A stretch of 64,000 nt of DNA. Origin: Haemonchus contortus (taxonomy: Eukaryota; Nematoda; Chromadorea; Rhabditida; Trichostrongylidae). Each line of letters opens with the position of its first letter. Within the stretch, counting starts at the first letter, position 1. Location of the stretch: NCBI GenBank assembly GCA_000469685.2, contig LS997564.1:34738151-34802150 (forward strand). The letters run 5' to 3'. This document shows, one piece after another, positions 34,945-47,023 of this stretch. The position numbers and the translations under genes were made by a program. The notes below the pieces were generated by a model. That model searched no databases, was not told the DNA's origin, and was given only the letters and a program-made list of their open reading frames with translations.

Positions 34945-36885
34945 TATCCTCTATATATATATACCAGGCGGCCACGCACGCTATTGCGTGCGCTAGGGGC
35001 TCTAGCCATGAGAGACGGAGCCACATCAGCTTCTGATTTTCATTATAGACCTTTATCATCTGAGCGTCTTCCAGTTCACTTCTGTAGCGGCCATCATTTT
35101 TTTGGGATGTGAAATGGGGCCGTGTGTGGCCATGAAGAGTACTCCAATGTATCCAAATCCAACACCTCTGCAGTCCATGTAGTCGAAGAAACCCTGTGTA
35201 GTTAAGGCTGTGTGTGGCCATGAACACTAATTTTGAAAGGACAGTCTCTTTGGGTAGTTGTAGGGATTGCACTTGTGGCCGGGGTTATTGTAGAATTTAT
35301 AATGTAGTGCATTTGCCCTTGTGTAGAAGGGACTACTGTGTGTGGAACCATGAATACTAACTTTCAGAAAATTTTTAGCCCAATTTTTGAAAGAGTTTAA
35401 TGATATCCCCTAGTTGTACACCTATGTGGACAGGGTTAGTGTGAAGGACCGATGTATAAATTTTTACCCTCAGCCCCGCCCCATCTTTGCAAACCCTACT
35501 ACTTCAGACTTCGAACCACATTACTTTTATTATCTTCGGACACCTTTTTCGAAAACGCAAAAACACAACAACAAAACGCATCTGAAGAGACTTAATCATT
35601 TGATGTAATCCCCGCCCTTTCCAGTGCCTTCTCCGCCCACATCTGAGATTTGACCACATTTGTTCTTTCACACTTTAACACCTTTTTGCCTCATCCCAGA
35701 ACATTTCTGAACAGAGTTATGAATTTTTGTCCTAAGCCCCGCCCATTTTGGTGCCAATCCCGCCCACTTCTAGGATTTGACCACATTTGTTCTACTGCAT
35801 CACACCAATTTTTCCCGCATCTCAGAACGTTTCCGAATAGAGTTATAAATTTTTGATCTAAGCTCCGCCCACTTTAGTGCCAACCACGCCCACTTTGAGG
35901 ATTTAACCACATTTGCTATTTTACCCCTTACCACTTTTTTGCCGCATCCCGGAATGTTTTTAAATAGAGTTAATATATACAGTAAGGATTTTTGATCTTA
36001 GCCCCGCCCACTTTGATGCCAACCCCGCCCACTTTTGGGATTTGACCATATTTGTTCTTCTACACCTTAATACTTTTTTGTCGCGTCCCAGAACGTATCT
36101 GAGTAGAGTTATAAATTTTTGATCTAAGCCCCGCCCGCTTTAGTGCAAGCCCCGCCCACTTCTAGGATTCGACCACATTTGTTCTTTTACACCTTAACAC
36201 TTTTTTGTAGCGTCCCAGGACCTTTCTGAGTAGAGTTATGAATTTTTGATCTAGGCCCCGCCCACATTGGTGCCAACCCCGCCCACTTCTGGAAATTGAC
36301 CACATTTCTTCCATTACCTCCAACTACTTTTTTCCTACATTCTAGAACGTTTCCGAACGAAGTTACACTCTTTTTAAGAAAGCAGCTTTCACTTTAACGC
36401 ACGCCCCGCCCATTGTGGGCGGAGCTTCGCTAAGCTTACGCATGCCGAACACTCATAAGGCCTTGCTCACTCTTTTTTATTTTTTTCCTGACCTAGACGC
36501 CTTCGTTGGATCGAGTTAAGAATCTCTGTGGAGTGTACCGCCCACTGCGAGAACGCTCCGCCCACCGCCGTTAGGCTTCCTTTATTTTAGTTATTGACCC
36601 ATCTCTCACCTTTGCACATTATTTCCCGGCATCTGGACTGTTATGAGACCGAATTAGAAGAATTGGCCAATGACCCTGCCCAATTCCGGCGCACGCCCCG
36701 CCCCTTGGGGGCGGAGCTCCGGTATGCTCACGTGTGCTCTGTTGGCCCTGCCCCATGCTCGACCCATTCCAAACTTGACCCGATCTCTACAATTGCTTCG
36801 TCAGGTGATACTGAAATTTGCGACGACAAACAGACAAACAGACAAACAAACAGACACGCCAAGGATGTGGTTTATATATAGTAAG
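34945..36885. repeat. Possible composite repeat element bounded by TATATATA tracts
   Basis: The segment starts at CTATATATATATACC and ends at TATATATAGTAAGG. Inside are a GCACGCTATTGCGTGCG palindrome (34974-34990), several GTGTGTGGCCATGAA words at 35110-35360, the 127-bp tandem array, and an ACAAACAG-type microsatellite at 36829-36860. I cannot assign it to a transposon class, and the boundaries are a guess from the matching AT tracts. Confidence 0.4.
35440..36420. repeat. Tandem array, about 127-bp unit, with repeated CCCCGCCCAC boxes
   Basis: The motif GATTTGACCACATTTGTTCT recurs at about 35648, 35775, 35900, 36040, 36167 and 36295, that is every 125-140 bases. Each unit carries two CCCCGCCCAC boxes about 20 bases apart, a CATCCCAGAACGTTTC block and an AGAGTTATAAATTTTTGATC block. 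At least six units are clear and one or two degenerate units lie before them. Similar GGGGGCGGGG words occur at 26380 and 36710. There are no unique spacers, so it is not a CRISPR array. Confidence 0.9.
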
Positions 36886-36889
36886 GAAA

Positions 36890-37784
36890 ACGCTAACTTT
36901 ATGTGTCTGTTTGTATGCCCGTTTGTGTGTCCTCGCAAAAGTCACGTAGGCACAATCGAGAGCGTGAAGATCGCAAGAGCGCGGTGAGATAACATTCATG
37001 AAATGGATGGTCAACATGCTCTTTATATTGGTCAGTTGATTAATATCCAGTCTATTCATGACGTAACAAGCTAGAAATCACAACTCGCCTCGGAACAATC
37101 AAACCCCCAGGAACTAGAGAAGGTCTGAATGAAAACAATTCCACGACCACCTATTAGTGTCAGAAGGTCAATACCCACCCTGTGGCATCAGATCGTTAAA
37201 ATTGGGGCATATCACCTAGTGGGGAAACGGTTATGAAAAGGCTAGTCAACCGATACCGTTTATATAGGTCCTCTAACAAGTCGTAGTTAAGCGGTAGTGG
37301 GCATGGCATGGTGCACGCGTTAGTGTGCATAGCCCAACTGGTGTAGAACATAAACAGGCAGTACTGTTTCGCAGAGCACATGTGAAAAGTGGTCACAATT
37401 TTTCGTTCCAGCAATTTTTCTTCTCAAGTTTCTCTCATTGATAGGCGTTGATAGTGATCTTTCGGTGGCGTTGACCGAAGCTGACCTTCATGCAACCATG
37501 CCAACATTGTGAGAAGACCAGCTCATCCAATGGAACAGTTGACGGGAGTATCGGACAACCTGGCACAGTAAAAAGCTAGAGCTTCAGATGCCACATGAGT
37601 TGAAAGAGATTCCTATGGCGAGTCAATGTCTGCAATTTGCGCTTCAAACGTCATAAATAATGCCCGTTTATGGTCTGAAAGTGTCGCTCACAATTGATCG
37701 TTGTCGGTACCGTAAGAAGATACTCAAACGATGTTTATAGCTGACCTTCATCTGAGATGACATTAGGGTGGTGCGATATATGTA
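36890..37784. other. No gene recognised
   Basis: Only short frames are present, with no repeat or protein family signal. Confidence 0.4.
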
Positions 37785-39040
37785 TTAGGTTGAGTCATAA
37801 GTCCTCGGACAATGTTATAGTGATGACTTCTAGCGATCACAACTCGGGAAAGAGGTGACGAAAATGAACGTGGGGGCATTGTTAGATAGAGTATGGAAAG
37901 CTCTCCCAAATATATACTGGGGAAGGCACCTAACTGTTTCTTTTCCAGCAACTGGGCCTCATGATTTCAAGCCGTCGCAACTCCACATCCGCAACACCAT
38001 CATATTTATTTTTTATCTGGCCATGAACCCGCGACAATCGATAGAGGTGTGAAGGACGTTTACAAGCAGGAGGTAACAATTCACAAGTGGCACCAAAAGT
38101 TCGCATCGGGCGACTATTCCGTCGAAAATGAAGACCGTCCGGGACGCTCAATGAAGTGGATTTGAAGGTGCTGCGGAGCCAGGTGGGAGCCGATCCGTAT
38201 CAAACTACTCGTGAACTGGCAGCCGCCCTTGAGGAGTCAGTCTACGGTTCTTCGTGAATTGAAGCCAATCGACAAGGTGCAAAAGCTCGGTCCATAGATG
38301 CCTCATGCTTTGAAGCAGTATGAAATGGACCGCCGCGACGACGTGGCACTTTCTCTCCTCACTCTCAAGGGCACAACACGTGGCTCGAGTACCTAGTCAT
38401 CAGGTGTGCGAAGTCGAACCTCTATACTCTAACGTTTACCGGCGTGCTCAGTTGACAAAGGTGCGCATGCAGAAGACTCCCCAAACCCAACGTACACGCC
38501 AAGGAGGTTATGCTCTGATTCTGGTTGAGCGCTCTCCGTGTCGAATAACGGGAGCTGCTAGACGAAGGATGCACAGTGACCGCACACGTCTACATTACGC
38601 AACTGAGGAATTTGAAGGCGAATCCCGAAGCTACACGTCCACAGCAGCACGAAGTTCACTTCCAGCACGACAACGCTCGCCCTCACATTGCAAGAACGAC
38701 CAAAACTGAACTGACGAATTTCTGCAGGACAAGTTTACCACACCAACCATGTTCCTCAGACTTGGATCCCTCGGATTACTACCTTTTCCCCATCTTCAAC
38801 GTCATCTGGATGGTCAGAACTTTTGAACCCGCGACGACATTAAAATGGCACTGGTGCAGTTCTCCAAGGGCCAGCTCCCAGCGTTCTAAAGCAAGGACAT
38901 CTACGACATCTGCCCAAGCATTGGCAGAAGACCATCGATGCCAATAGGGCATATTTCAAATGATTCGCTATTGTCGTTTGAAAATTGTAAGATAAATATT
39001 ATCATTGCCAATTTGTCCGAGGACTCATGACTCAACCTAA
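37785..39040 (+). mobile_element. mariner-type DNA transposon, decayed (1256 bp)
   Basis: The ends are TTAGGTTGAGTCATAAGTCC and, inverted from the right end, TTAGGTTGAGTCATGAGTCC, followed by TCGGACAA on both sides. TA flanks both ends (37783-37784 and 39041-39042). The interior encodes a broken mariner transposase on the plus strand. Overall length is standard for the superfamily. Confidence 0.92.
38050..38947 (+). pseudogene. mariner transposase remnant (DD34D)
   Basis: N-terminal helix-turn-helix blocks (VYKQEVTIHKWHQKFASGDY and ENEDRPGRS) appear near 38055-38155, followed by frameshifts. The catalytic core survives in the frame 38576-38947, with FQHDNARPHIART and DLDPSDYYLFP; 34 residues separate the two aspartates. 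The first catalytic Asp region and the linker are broken across frames. It is not functional. Confidence 0.85.
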
Positions 39041-40125
39041 TAGCTTGAAATGCTTTCGAAGGAGCGGAATGTAAGCTTGAACCTTTTTTTATTAGAATTC
39101 GATGAAGCATTTCGAATCTCTTCAAAGATAGCGAGTCGCTGAAGAGTAATGCTGCACCAAGACGAGACAAGATCGCATAAGTTGTCGTGACTCAGAAAAC
39201 TTTTTGAAGCTTGTATTATTGCGATATTCATCATACAGCCCCGATCTTACGGAATCCGAGTTCCACTTATTTCCATCATTGTGGAGCTATGAAATGAGGG
39301 AGATTCCGCCGAAGATGAGAATATCAAAAATATCATATAGTTCAGTTATTTGCCGAAAACCAAAAGCCTTTTGAGGGGGGGGGGGGGGAGGGAGCTATGA
39401 GATTATTCGTGGGGTGGCAAGAGATAATTGAACGAAATGGGGTAAACACGGTTGGTCAAGGGTCTTCCCTTGGGAGGAAAATTTCCAGGAACGCTTAGAG
39501 ATCACAATGACTTTTCAAACAACCCATGATAATTGAAGGCTTTTACTATTCGGATGACGCAGTCATACCCTTGTCATCGAGTTTGACATAGTTAATCGAA
39601 GTACTAAAAGGTTCAGAAAAGATCGGAATTAGCATTTCATGATGAGTTTTTCTGGCTTAATAATGCTCACGCTCAAGTGCGTGGGATCCAGTAATCATGC
39701 GTTTTGCAAAAAAAAGTGCGCCGCCCATCCTCAAATGGGAAGTGGCGTAATTTGCCGTCATATTTATTGCATGCATGGCAGGGCCGTGCAGTATTAATGA
39801 CGTAACAGCTTAATTATTCACGCTAACGAACAGGAACATCCGCTGGACTTAAGACGGTATTTCTAGGCGCATATTTGTTCTGAGGGCATCACTTCAAAGA
39901 TGTTAAGGTTATTTGTTAACGTTTTCGTTGACTCTCTTTACAACAGAAATAATTATTGTACATACAAATTCTCTCCAGAACTTTCACAGGTTGGACTAAG
40001 CTCAGTGTTAACAACTTACATAATAACTTCCCTTAAGTTTCGTGACACCTTGACGATTCAATTGACCAAATACCCGTTTTCTAGAAGGCTTGCCTTGATC
40101 GAGTTCATGCAGCTTCATCGATAGA
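39041..40125. other. No gene recognised; homopolymer G tract
   Basis: A run of fourteen G residues lies at 39375-39388. No coding or repeat signal is otherwise seen. Confidence 0.4.
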
Positions 40126-40129
40126 GAAA

Positions 40130-40700
40130 GTTGGTTGGATTCCGGTAGAACTTCGGAACAACAGCGAAATAGGTCAAGCAAAACTTCTGATACACGATGT
40201 TGTAATGTACTTAATTATAGAACTATCCGCCAGATTACTGAAAAATGCATCACGAATGAGAGGGCACCAGGAACTGCGAAAGTGGGGCATGAATGTGTGG
40301 ATTTTTCCAGCCGTTTTCCCGGGGTCAATTCATAAAATAACCGACGACGCCCCTGAAAAAGTATGATCTTCTTCGTAGAGCTTTTCCAGGTCTATATGAA
40401 ACGTTTCCATCTTCTAATCGGTAGCAGCTTCATGTCTCGCCTATATAATGAAGACGTGGTTTGAGCCACATCATATCTAATGTCCATCGGAGTGTCAAAC
40501 TACTGTATGAATCGGTGGTCGTGGCCAGGTGCATGCTGTTGAGGACATCACAGTGCGACATTTCTGCTGTCACAAGTTTTCAAAAGCAGTTCCTCTCCAA
40601 ACCCAATGACGCTGCTCTTGATCCAACCAGATCGAAAGTGCGAATTGTCGTTCCAGTTCTTTTACTCATGGATCGGCTGTGGTGACATAGATTTCAGCAG
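40130..40700 (-). mobile_element. RTE endonuclease-region scrap
   Basis: Stretches here match the retrotransposon at 28860-29470 in nucleotide order. The block AAGTATGATCTTC followed by TAGAGC at about 40363-40382 corresponds to 29158-29178, encoding the conserved LEKLYEEDHTF-like segment on the minus strand. The nearby block ATTTCTGCTGTCACAAG...GCAGTTC corresponds to the TETRR region. It is heavily decayed. Confidence 0.5.
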
Positions 40701-40704
40701 CTTC

Positions 40705-43258
40705 TTCCAAGAGGTCTTCCTCATATCGGAAGCTCTCTCAAATTTAGGGAATGTTTCTGTCACAAGGGTACTGGCGAGTAGCATGCCAGGCTCTAGGGCA
40801 AAGTGGACTTCGATTATCTATCGAGGCTACCGAAATGGACAAGGGACTTATATATTTATGGCGATCTTGAACTGATTCTTCCAGTCACTGGAGTACGAGC
40901 CTCTGGCTGAGCCGATGTGCAGATTACCAAACGCAGTCGCAGAGTCTCCACACACTTGCCGGGATACAACTGCAAACAGACAAGTATATTTCAACCCAAC
41001 ACAGCAGAAACAGTGAAGGATCGGCGCCACGCAGCCTAGTCGCCAAGATTCTAGAGAATCTTCAGTGAAAGTGAACCGTCTGAGAGCGAGAATCGTAATT
41101 ACATATGCATGTCTTCCAAATACATCACAAGAGCAAACAAAAGATAAATCTTGCATAGCCAAACATAGATGTGGAGAGCCCCGTGCACTCTCGCAAGCCA
41201 ACAGTCGCTTCTTTGCAATTTGATTGGAAAACTCCTTCCAGTCATGTTTTCTTGAACTGGCTTAAAGCATTTGAATTTGCCTTTCAGTTCGCGAGAATAT
41301 GATTTTGTGGAAAAAAAACGGAAAAGGGTAATTCATGGAGCTGGTGCCAAGACACATGCAAATTGAATATGATGAAAAGTATTACCTGTGCACGGGGATT
41401 AGAGTAGTTTTTTGAAGAACGTCTTATGAATTCTTGAAAACGATGGCGTATCGTTCCTCGCTGCGTGCTTTCTGGTTAGATATGGGTGCCCACGCTAATA
41501 GATCTACGGTGAAGCGCTACTATGTACGTTCTATTCTTTGGCAAAAGAAAAGCGATGGAGATGCTCAGCGTAGTAACAATCGTGCGATGGGACTGACGGT
41601 TCGGCTTTATGAGCTGTGAGTTGAACGGATGCCATTTTCATAGCTTGACAGATGATTTGGAAGTGTTGAGAAAAGCTTGGACTCTGTTATCCAGCTTTCC
41701 TCGACTTGAAGTTCTATCGACCATTCTTTTGTAGAGTGGAAGGACTTCGAAAGGCGCTTCGACAACGTAGTGTTCTGTAGCACCCAATCTGCCTTCCCAA
41801 CTGTATGTTCAACATGTATAAGCCAGCTGAACGAACCTCACATCTCAACAAAAAGCAAAGATGAGTCTGAACCTTCCACCTTCCTTGTAGCAATTGATGA
41901 CATAACTGATGGGCTTGTGAAGAAATCGCGGTGACTCCCCCCTGCACTGACGACATTGCAGGGAATGCGGAGAGAACCGAGCTGGTCAGCTATGAACAGC
42001 TCTCAAAGCTAATCGTAGACAGCTTTGCATCGGGAAAGTTCATGACTCTATACCTTGAAAAGACCAAGCCGCTGACAATGACTGAACTAAGCTGTAAAGG
42101 CTTGATGAATTGGATGAAGTAAAGAGTCTAGTGGTATGATCTGCAGTGAGAAAAGCGACAAAGAAAAAAAGAAATTGGTATGATCTGCAATGAGAAAAGC
42201 AACAAAGAAATGATACCGTTGAGATGAGCGTGCGATTGGAGGCCACTGTTTCGGGCCAGAAACGGAAACGTTAGGATGCCCACGCAAACAGTCTCTTTAG
42301 CAGAAGGCGAAGTAACAGCGTTGCAAGGGTAATGACACGTATTGCAAACGGCTCAAGGTTACCGATATGGGAGGCGATTACCTTCAAATCAGGCACAAGG
42401 AGTCATGAAGAAAGGATGAGGGACATGGTTAAGAAGGGCTCATTAGAAGCAAGCTGAGATGCGGAAGAAGCTGTAGGCAGGGGAATCAGTATTAGGAGAA
42501 AGAAGAGGAATATTGAAGAGGGTTATTTGTGAAATTAGTTCCATTTTTTCGAGGGAAAGGCATCCTTTACCGCTGAAATGGAACCCAGCTGCACCTGCTT
42601 CAATGAGAGGGAATACTCTCTTTATCTGCACTTCGTTGACCGCTGTCTTCTCCTCTGTTGGATGCTGTGACATTTACTCTAGCATGTACATGAAGAGCTC
42701 AGCTGATGAGGGATCTCTGTTGGGAATGAAATAAATTTTTAGCTCTCAATATTTATACCTAAGTTTCCGGGAGGTATCTTGTTGAACACTTCCGCAAGAA
42801 TGCGATGTCGAACGTCACCTGTCACTTGTCATCCAGTGCATCTATTCATCTATCTAGAAGTGCCATCAAATCACTCACCACAGATCGGACATCATGAGCT
42901 GATGCCATATTGCTTTTCCTTGAATGGTGCCCCCATCGATGACATTTTCAGATTATGTGCTCGGAGGCTTTAATCAGGTGAATTACAGGGCAGGGAAGTC
43001 CTCTATGGGAGTTTTTGAAAAAGGTCTTGGCGAAAGGATGAAGATCTCGATCTTGCATCAAGACGTCTTTCAAAATGAGCTAGAGGTTCCTAGGGTAAGT
43101 AGGTGATCAACTTATTAGTGGAGCCTAGGCGGTGCTTGCGAATTTTGCTATGTCGCATTGGAACATTTGCAATCATTGGGTGTTCGTTGATCTCACTGCT
43201 ACGAGGGCAGGTGAAATGCGGTATTACATTGTACCAAGTGACAGCAATATAATACATG
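40705..43258. other. No gene recognised; short tandem duplication
   Basis: Around 42131-42210 a roughly 48-base segment (GGTATGATCTGC, GTGAGAAAAGC, GACAAAGAAA) is tandemly duplicated. The plus frame 41931-42122 has a protein-like composition (ELVSYEQLSKLIVDSF) but no family I recognise. Confidence 0.35.
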
Positions 43259-43513
43259 CAGTGCGTCTCCAAATGATACAGCCACATTGATTTCCCCAAA
43301 AACTCACAGTATACGATCTTTCTGAAAAGTGTCAAAGTAAAAAATGTGTCAAATCTGAATTGCAATCCGCACATTACAACCAAATTCCATCTCAGAAACA
43401 AGCCTTTTTTGGTCGATATTCCAGTAAAGGGTGCTTTTCCAAAGTCTCCAAGTGATACAGCCAATTCATGCCTTCGTGTCGTGTTTTAATTCAACGAAAC
43501 GGAATTTCTTTGT

Positions 43514-45069
43514 TTGTGTAATGTCATTCATTTTCGGGCAATAGGAAGAGTAAAGTTGCTTTCAGACTTCGAGAAAGGTCAAACTAACGCGAAAAAGGGG
43601 GAGGGACTGTCGAACCACAGAATCGCGCGAGATCTGGGTCGATATCACGCAGTTGTGGATATTTTCATCAGGAATCCTGGAGGCTATGGAACCAGAAGAG
43701 TTGCTGGACGTCCTCCGCTGCTGTCTGACAGAGACAAGCGCCGTATTTTGAGGGGAGCGTCGAATTCCACCAAGTCCTGTATGGGAATCCGACCGTCTCT
43801 GAACCTAAATGTCTCAAAAAACACTGTTTGGAAGGTGATCAGAAAGTCCAAGTTCATCGTAAAGTGGGAGATGCCCCCTTTATGACAAAAGGACATCGAG
43901 AAATTCGGATCGCTTCCGCCATAAGGTGCAGCCGAATCAAGTGGAATAAGGTGTTCTTCATGTGCTGGCATTTGACCCTCCTCTTGATGGTTTTTGTTCT
44001 TCATGTCGTTTTTTTCTGATGGAAAAATGTTCAGTTTTGATGGTCCTGACGTGAACCAAATTTATTAGCACAATCTGCCGAAGGAAAAACTTTAATTTTC
44101 TAGACAGAATTCAAGGGAGGAGGAGCCATATCTTGAGCCGCATTTCATCGAGTATTTATGTCCTCTTATGTTTTGTACAAAAAAGATGAACTCGTGTGGT
44201 GGATGTATCGGATCGGTTCTCGGACCGCACAGTAGCACAATACAATGCGAGAAGTGTAATAACAGTTTATGATTAAAATGAATACAGAACAAGTGAACTC
44301 TGGTCAGAAAAAAGGTACATTCGCGACGGCGGGGGGCTCCTGTAGTGCTGAGGGAGCGGGAGAACGGCCACTCATGGGCCTCGCAGAGAGTCGACTGCAT
44401 TGCCTGTCGTTTTCTGGACCGCCCGGCTGATGGATTGGAGGTCACATGCGACGTGATCTCTTGATCGCAGGCCTTTCATCATACCCAGACACTCGTCCTT
44501 TTATTGAACGGTTATGCGCCGTGCACTCCTCCCTTTCTGGCGTCAGAATCGGTACCGAAATCTTGTTTTTATGCAAGATAACACCCCAATTGGCATCTTT
44601 CATAGTCCACGATTTTGCGAGCGACTACTCGCTAGCGACTGGTCGCTCGACTGGTTGCTCGACTGATCGCGCAATCTGTTCGGGAGCGTCCACAGCGGTA
44701 CCCATAACTAACGGCCTCCTCGACCGATCGAGCGACCGGTGGCGCGATCAGTCGAGCGACTGGTCGCGTGACTGTTCGTGGACTATGAAAGCAGCCATTC
44801 ACGTGAGCAGGAGCACCCAAGCTCGGTTCTCTCGGCATCGGATTGCATTTCTGCCCTTGCTGGCGAACAGCCCTGATTTGAATACGAAGGAAAATGTGTG
44901 GGACTTCATGGTGCGGAAGATTTACGCCCAAAACAAGCAATTCCGAATCGTCAAGCAGTTGGAAAAAGCGATCATCGAAGAATGGCACCAAATTGACCAA
45001 GAGCTGATTGATAGTTTTTATTTGAGCGGAGACCACCGTATTTTCGAAGGTAGACCAACTGATTATTAA
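43514..45069 (+). pseudogene. Tc1-like transposase remnant (DDE)
   Basis: The N-terminal paired-like HTH region is open at 43514-43885, with the GRPPLLSDRDKR hinge. After frameshifts, FFSDGKMFSFDGPD (about 44010) marks the first catalytic Asp; the following Glu is changed to Gly. A weak GGGAI block lies at about 44115. MQDNTPIGIF (about 44573) carries the second Asp. SPDLNTKENVWDFMV near 44870 carries the third residue, Glu. The foldback insertion at 44592-44796 lies between the second and third catalytic residues. It is not functional. Confidence 0.8.
44592..44796. mobile_element. 205-bp foldback element inserted in the Tc1-like transposase, duplication ATT
   Basis: The left end GGCATCTTTCATAGTCCACG and the right end, inverted, GGCTGCTTTCATAGTCCACG match except near the tip. 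The arms continue as imperfect inverted repeats rich in GCGACTGGTCGCTCGACTG motifs. ATT flanks both sides (44589-44591 and 44797-44799). The terminus matches the elements at 19468-20266 and 21324-21357. Confidence 0.85.
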
Positions 45070-45585
45070 CTTTGCGACTTTCCCTCCTTGTTGTATGTTT
45101 GTTGTTAAATAGATTAATTTTGTTAGTGGCTATATCATTTAGAGACGTTGGAAAAGCACCCTTTACTGAAAAATTGCAAAAATGTGTTTTCTAGCTGGAA
45201 TTCGGAGACGCACTTTATTATTGCCTTCCTTCCCAATAAAACAGCGGTTCGGAAGTGAGGGAAGAAACGCACTTTTAACACGCGCGATCACGCTAAAATT
45301 AGCGACTTTTCGATGGAGGGAAAAGGGATAGAATGATGAGTTATTGGGAAGATTAAAGTCATCTCATAATCTGCTAATGGAGCTGATCCGCTCGAAACTA
45401 GTTGCTCTTGGCTGTGATAATGGTATAGAATGGCTCCACCATCCTTCCTTAACAATAAAATAAGAATATGACTTTGCCTTGATTTTAATTGTTCAAATAG
45501 TTCTATGAACTGCTAAAACCAAGTTTCACAACTTTCTTCTGTTGCTTCTATATTAAGCTCGTTCTTCTTCTTCTTATCCCTAACG

Positions 45586-46453
45586 TTAGTCCCGCGCCGT
45601 CGCATGGTCCGTTGCTCTTGTCAGCCGTCTCCATTTCATTTTATCTGCGACATCTTCTGCCGTCACCTTGGCTTCGGCGAGGTCTTTCTTGATCACGTTT
45701 CGCCATCTCTTCTTTGGGGCTCCTCGTGGTCGCTTACCTTGAGCCTCGAACTCCATTGCCTCCCTTATCGGATGGCTCTGTGGTGTTCTTAGTACATGCT
45801 CGAACCATCGCACGCGCTGCTCTCTCATCTACAGTTGAATTGGGGCTGTTTGCATAGCCGTCCTGACGTCTTCATTTATGATCCGATCCAGCCGCGTCCA
45901 GCCGCAGGCCCATCTGAGCATTCTCATTTCAGCGGAGTGGAGTTGTCCTTCATGGGCTTTACTCACGGGCCAACACTCACTGCCGTAGAGCATCGTGGAC
46001 CTTACCACTATCCGATACACCTTTCCTTTGAGAGTCGTGGAGCACCGACGATCGCAGAGGACACCAGTGGACTCCCTTCACTTCGTCCATGCCGCATTTA
46101 TTCTGGATTTAACGGCCTGATTTACACTACCATCAGCGGCTAGATCACTCCGGGGAAGCGGAAGTCCCTGACATTTTCTATGGCTACTCCGCGACCGTCG
46201 ACGATTGACTCGTGCCCTCCTCGGAACTGAAGAACTCGGTCTTCTTCACGTTCAGCCGGAGTCCATTCTCCGCCAACACCCTCTGCCATTTCTGGAGCTT
46301 GTACTGGAGTTCTTTCTTGCTCTCCACTATCAGAGCGATGTCATCAGCGTAGAGGATGGTCTTATGTGGTCCATCCATGAGTTCTTCTGTGATGACGTCC
46401 ATCGTGAGCAGGGAGAGCCAGAGCCGATCCCTGGTGTACCCCAACCGTGACAT
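45586..46453 (-). mobile_element. RTE-type reverse transcriptase fragment (C-terminal)
   Basis: Minus-strand frames give, in order, a segment with the RT active site ILYADDIALI and NGLRLNVKKTEFF (46453-46184), then YGSECWPVSKAHEGQLHSAE and MRMLRWACGWTRLD (46020-45829), then RPRGAPKKRWRNVIKKDL and MKWRRLTRATD (45828-45586). This is the thumb and C-terminal domain of an RTE-like polymerase. The blocks are separated by frameshifts and the element is 5' truncated, as is typical of LINE insertion. It resembles the relic at 4.1-4.9 kb more than the RTE copy at 26-29 kb. Confidence 0.88.
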
Positions 46454-46459
46454 CTATTG

Positions 46460-47023
46460 CTCCGGTTGGACCGTGTGGTGTGCGTATTGTTGCGGCGGAG
46501 CCGTTGTACATGTCTATAATAAGCATAAATGCGAAATTAGTGATTTATCGAGCAAGAAAGATTTTATGGATTTCCTACAATACATTAACATTAGAATTAT
46601 ATCATTTATGATTAACGAAATGTCTAATTTTCATAAATAGAGTTCCGAATGTCTCACACGCTTCTTTCGCAGAGGTCTGGGAAGCAAACCAATTCTCAGG
46701 ATAGTACAAATTTCGTGACAATCAAATACCTTGGTGGTTCAAAGACCGCGAACAACGCGAATCTGTCTTTTTTTATAACTAGGTTAGTATACAATTTCTC
46801 CCAGTAATTTTTACACAATTCAACTCAGCTTCGCAAGTTTTATAAAAAAGGTGAAAAAAATTTGAAAAGGTTGATTTTGAACTCTTCGGTACATTAGGGT
46901 TCTCGAGAGTAGGTCATTAGCAGCGAAGCAATAATTGGCTACCATATTCCGAAACTGAACGGAAATGGGCTATACGATTGCTCAGTTGCCTTGATCATAT
47001 TCATAGAGATTTCTTTTCAGATA
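46460..47023. other. AT-rich stretch, no gene recognised
   Basis: No supported frame or repeat is visible. Confidence 0.4.

Larger units (their letters stand above)
43259..45214 (+). mobile_element. Tc1-like transposon with IR/DR-type ends, decayed
   Basis: At the left, CAGTGCGTCTCCAAATGATA (43259) and a second direct copy of the core, GTCTCCAAGTGATACAGCCA (43444), lie 179 bases apart. At the right, the inverted core lies at 45122-45146 and the inverted outer end GGAGACGCACT at 45204-45214. Paired direct repeats within each terminal inverted repeat are the IR/DR layout of some Tc1-family elements. The CAGTAAAGGGTGCTTTTCCA block is shared in inverted form at 43422 and about 45149-45168. The transposase is broken, and a 205-bp foldback element is inserted in it. 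Confidence 0.75.

Noticed and set aside
35440..36420. CRISPR array
   Set aside because: Repeats are directly adjacent units of about 127 bases with no unique spacers, in a nematode genome.
44092..44445. 117-codon minus frame inside the Tc1-like element
   Set aside because: The plus strand carries degraded transposase blocks across this stretch; the minus frame has no family features.
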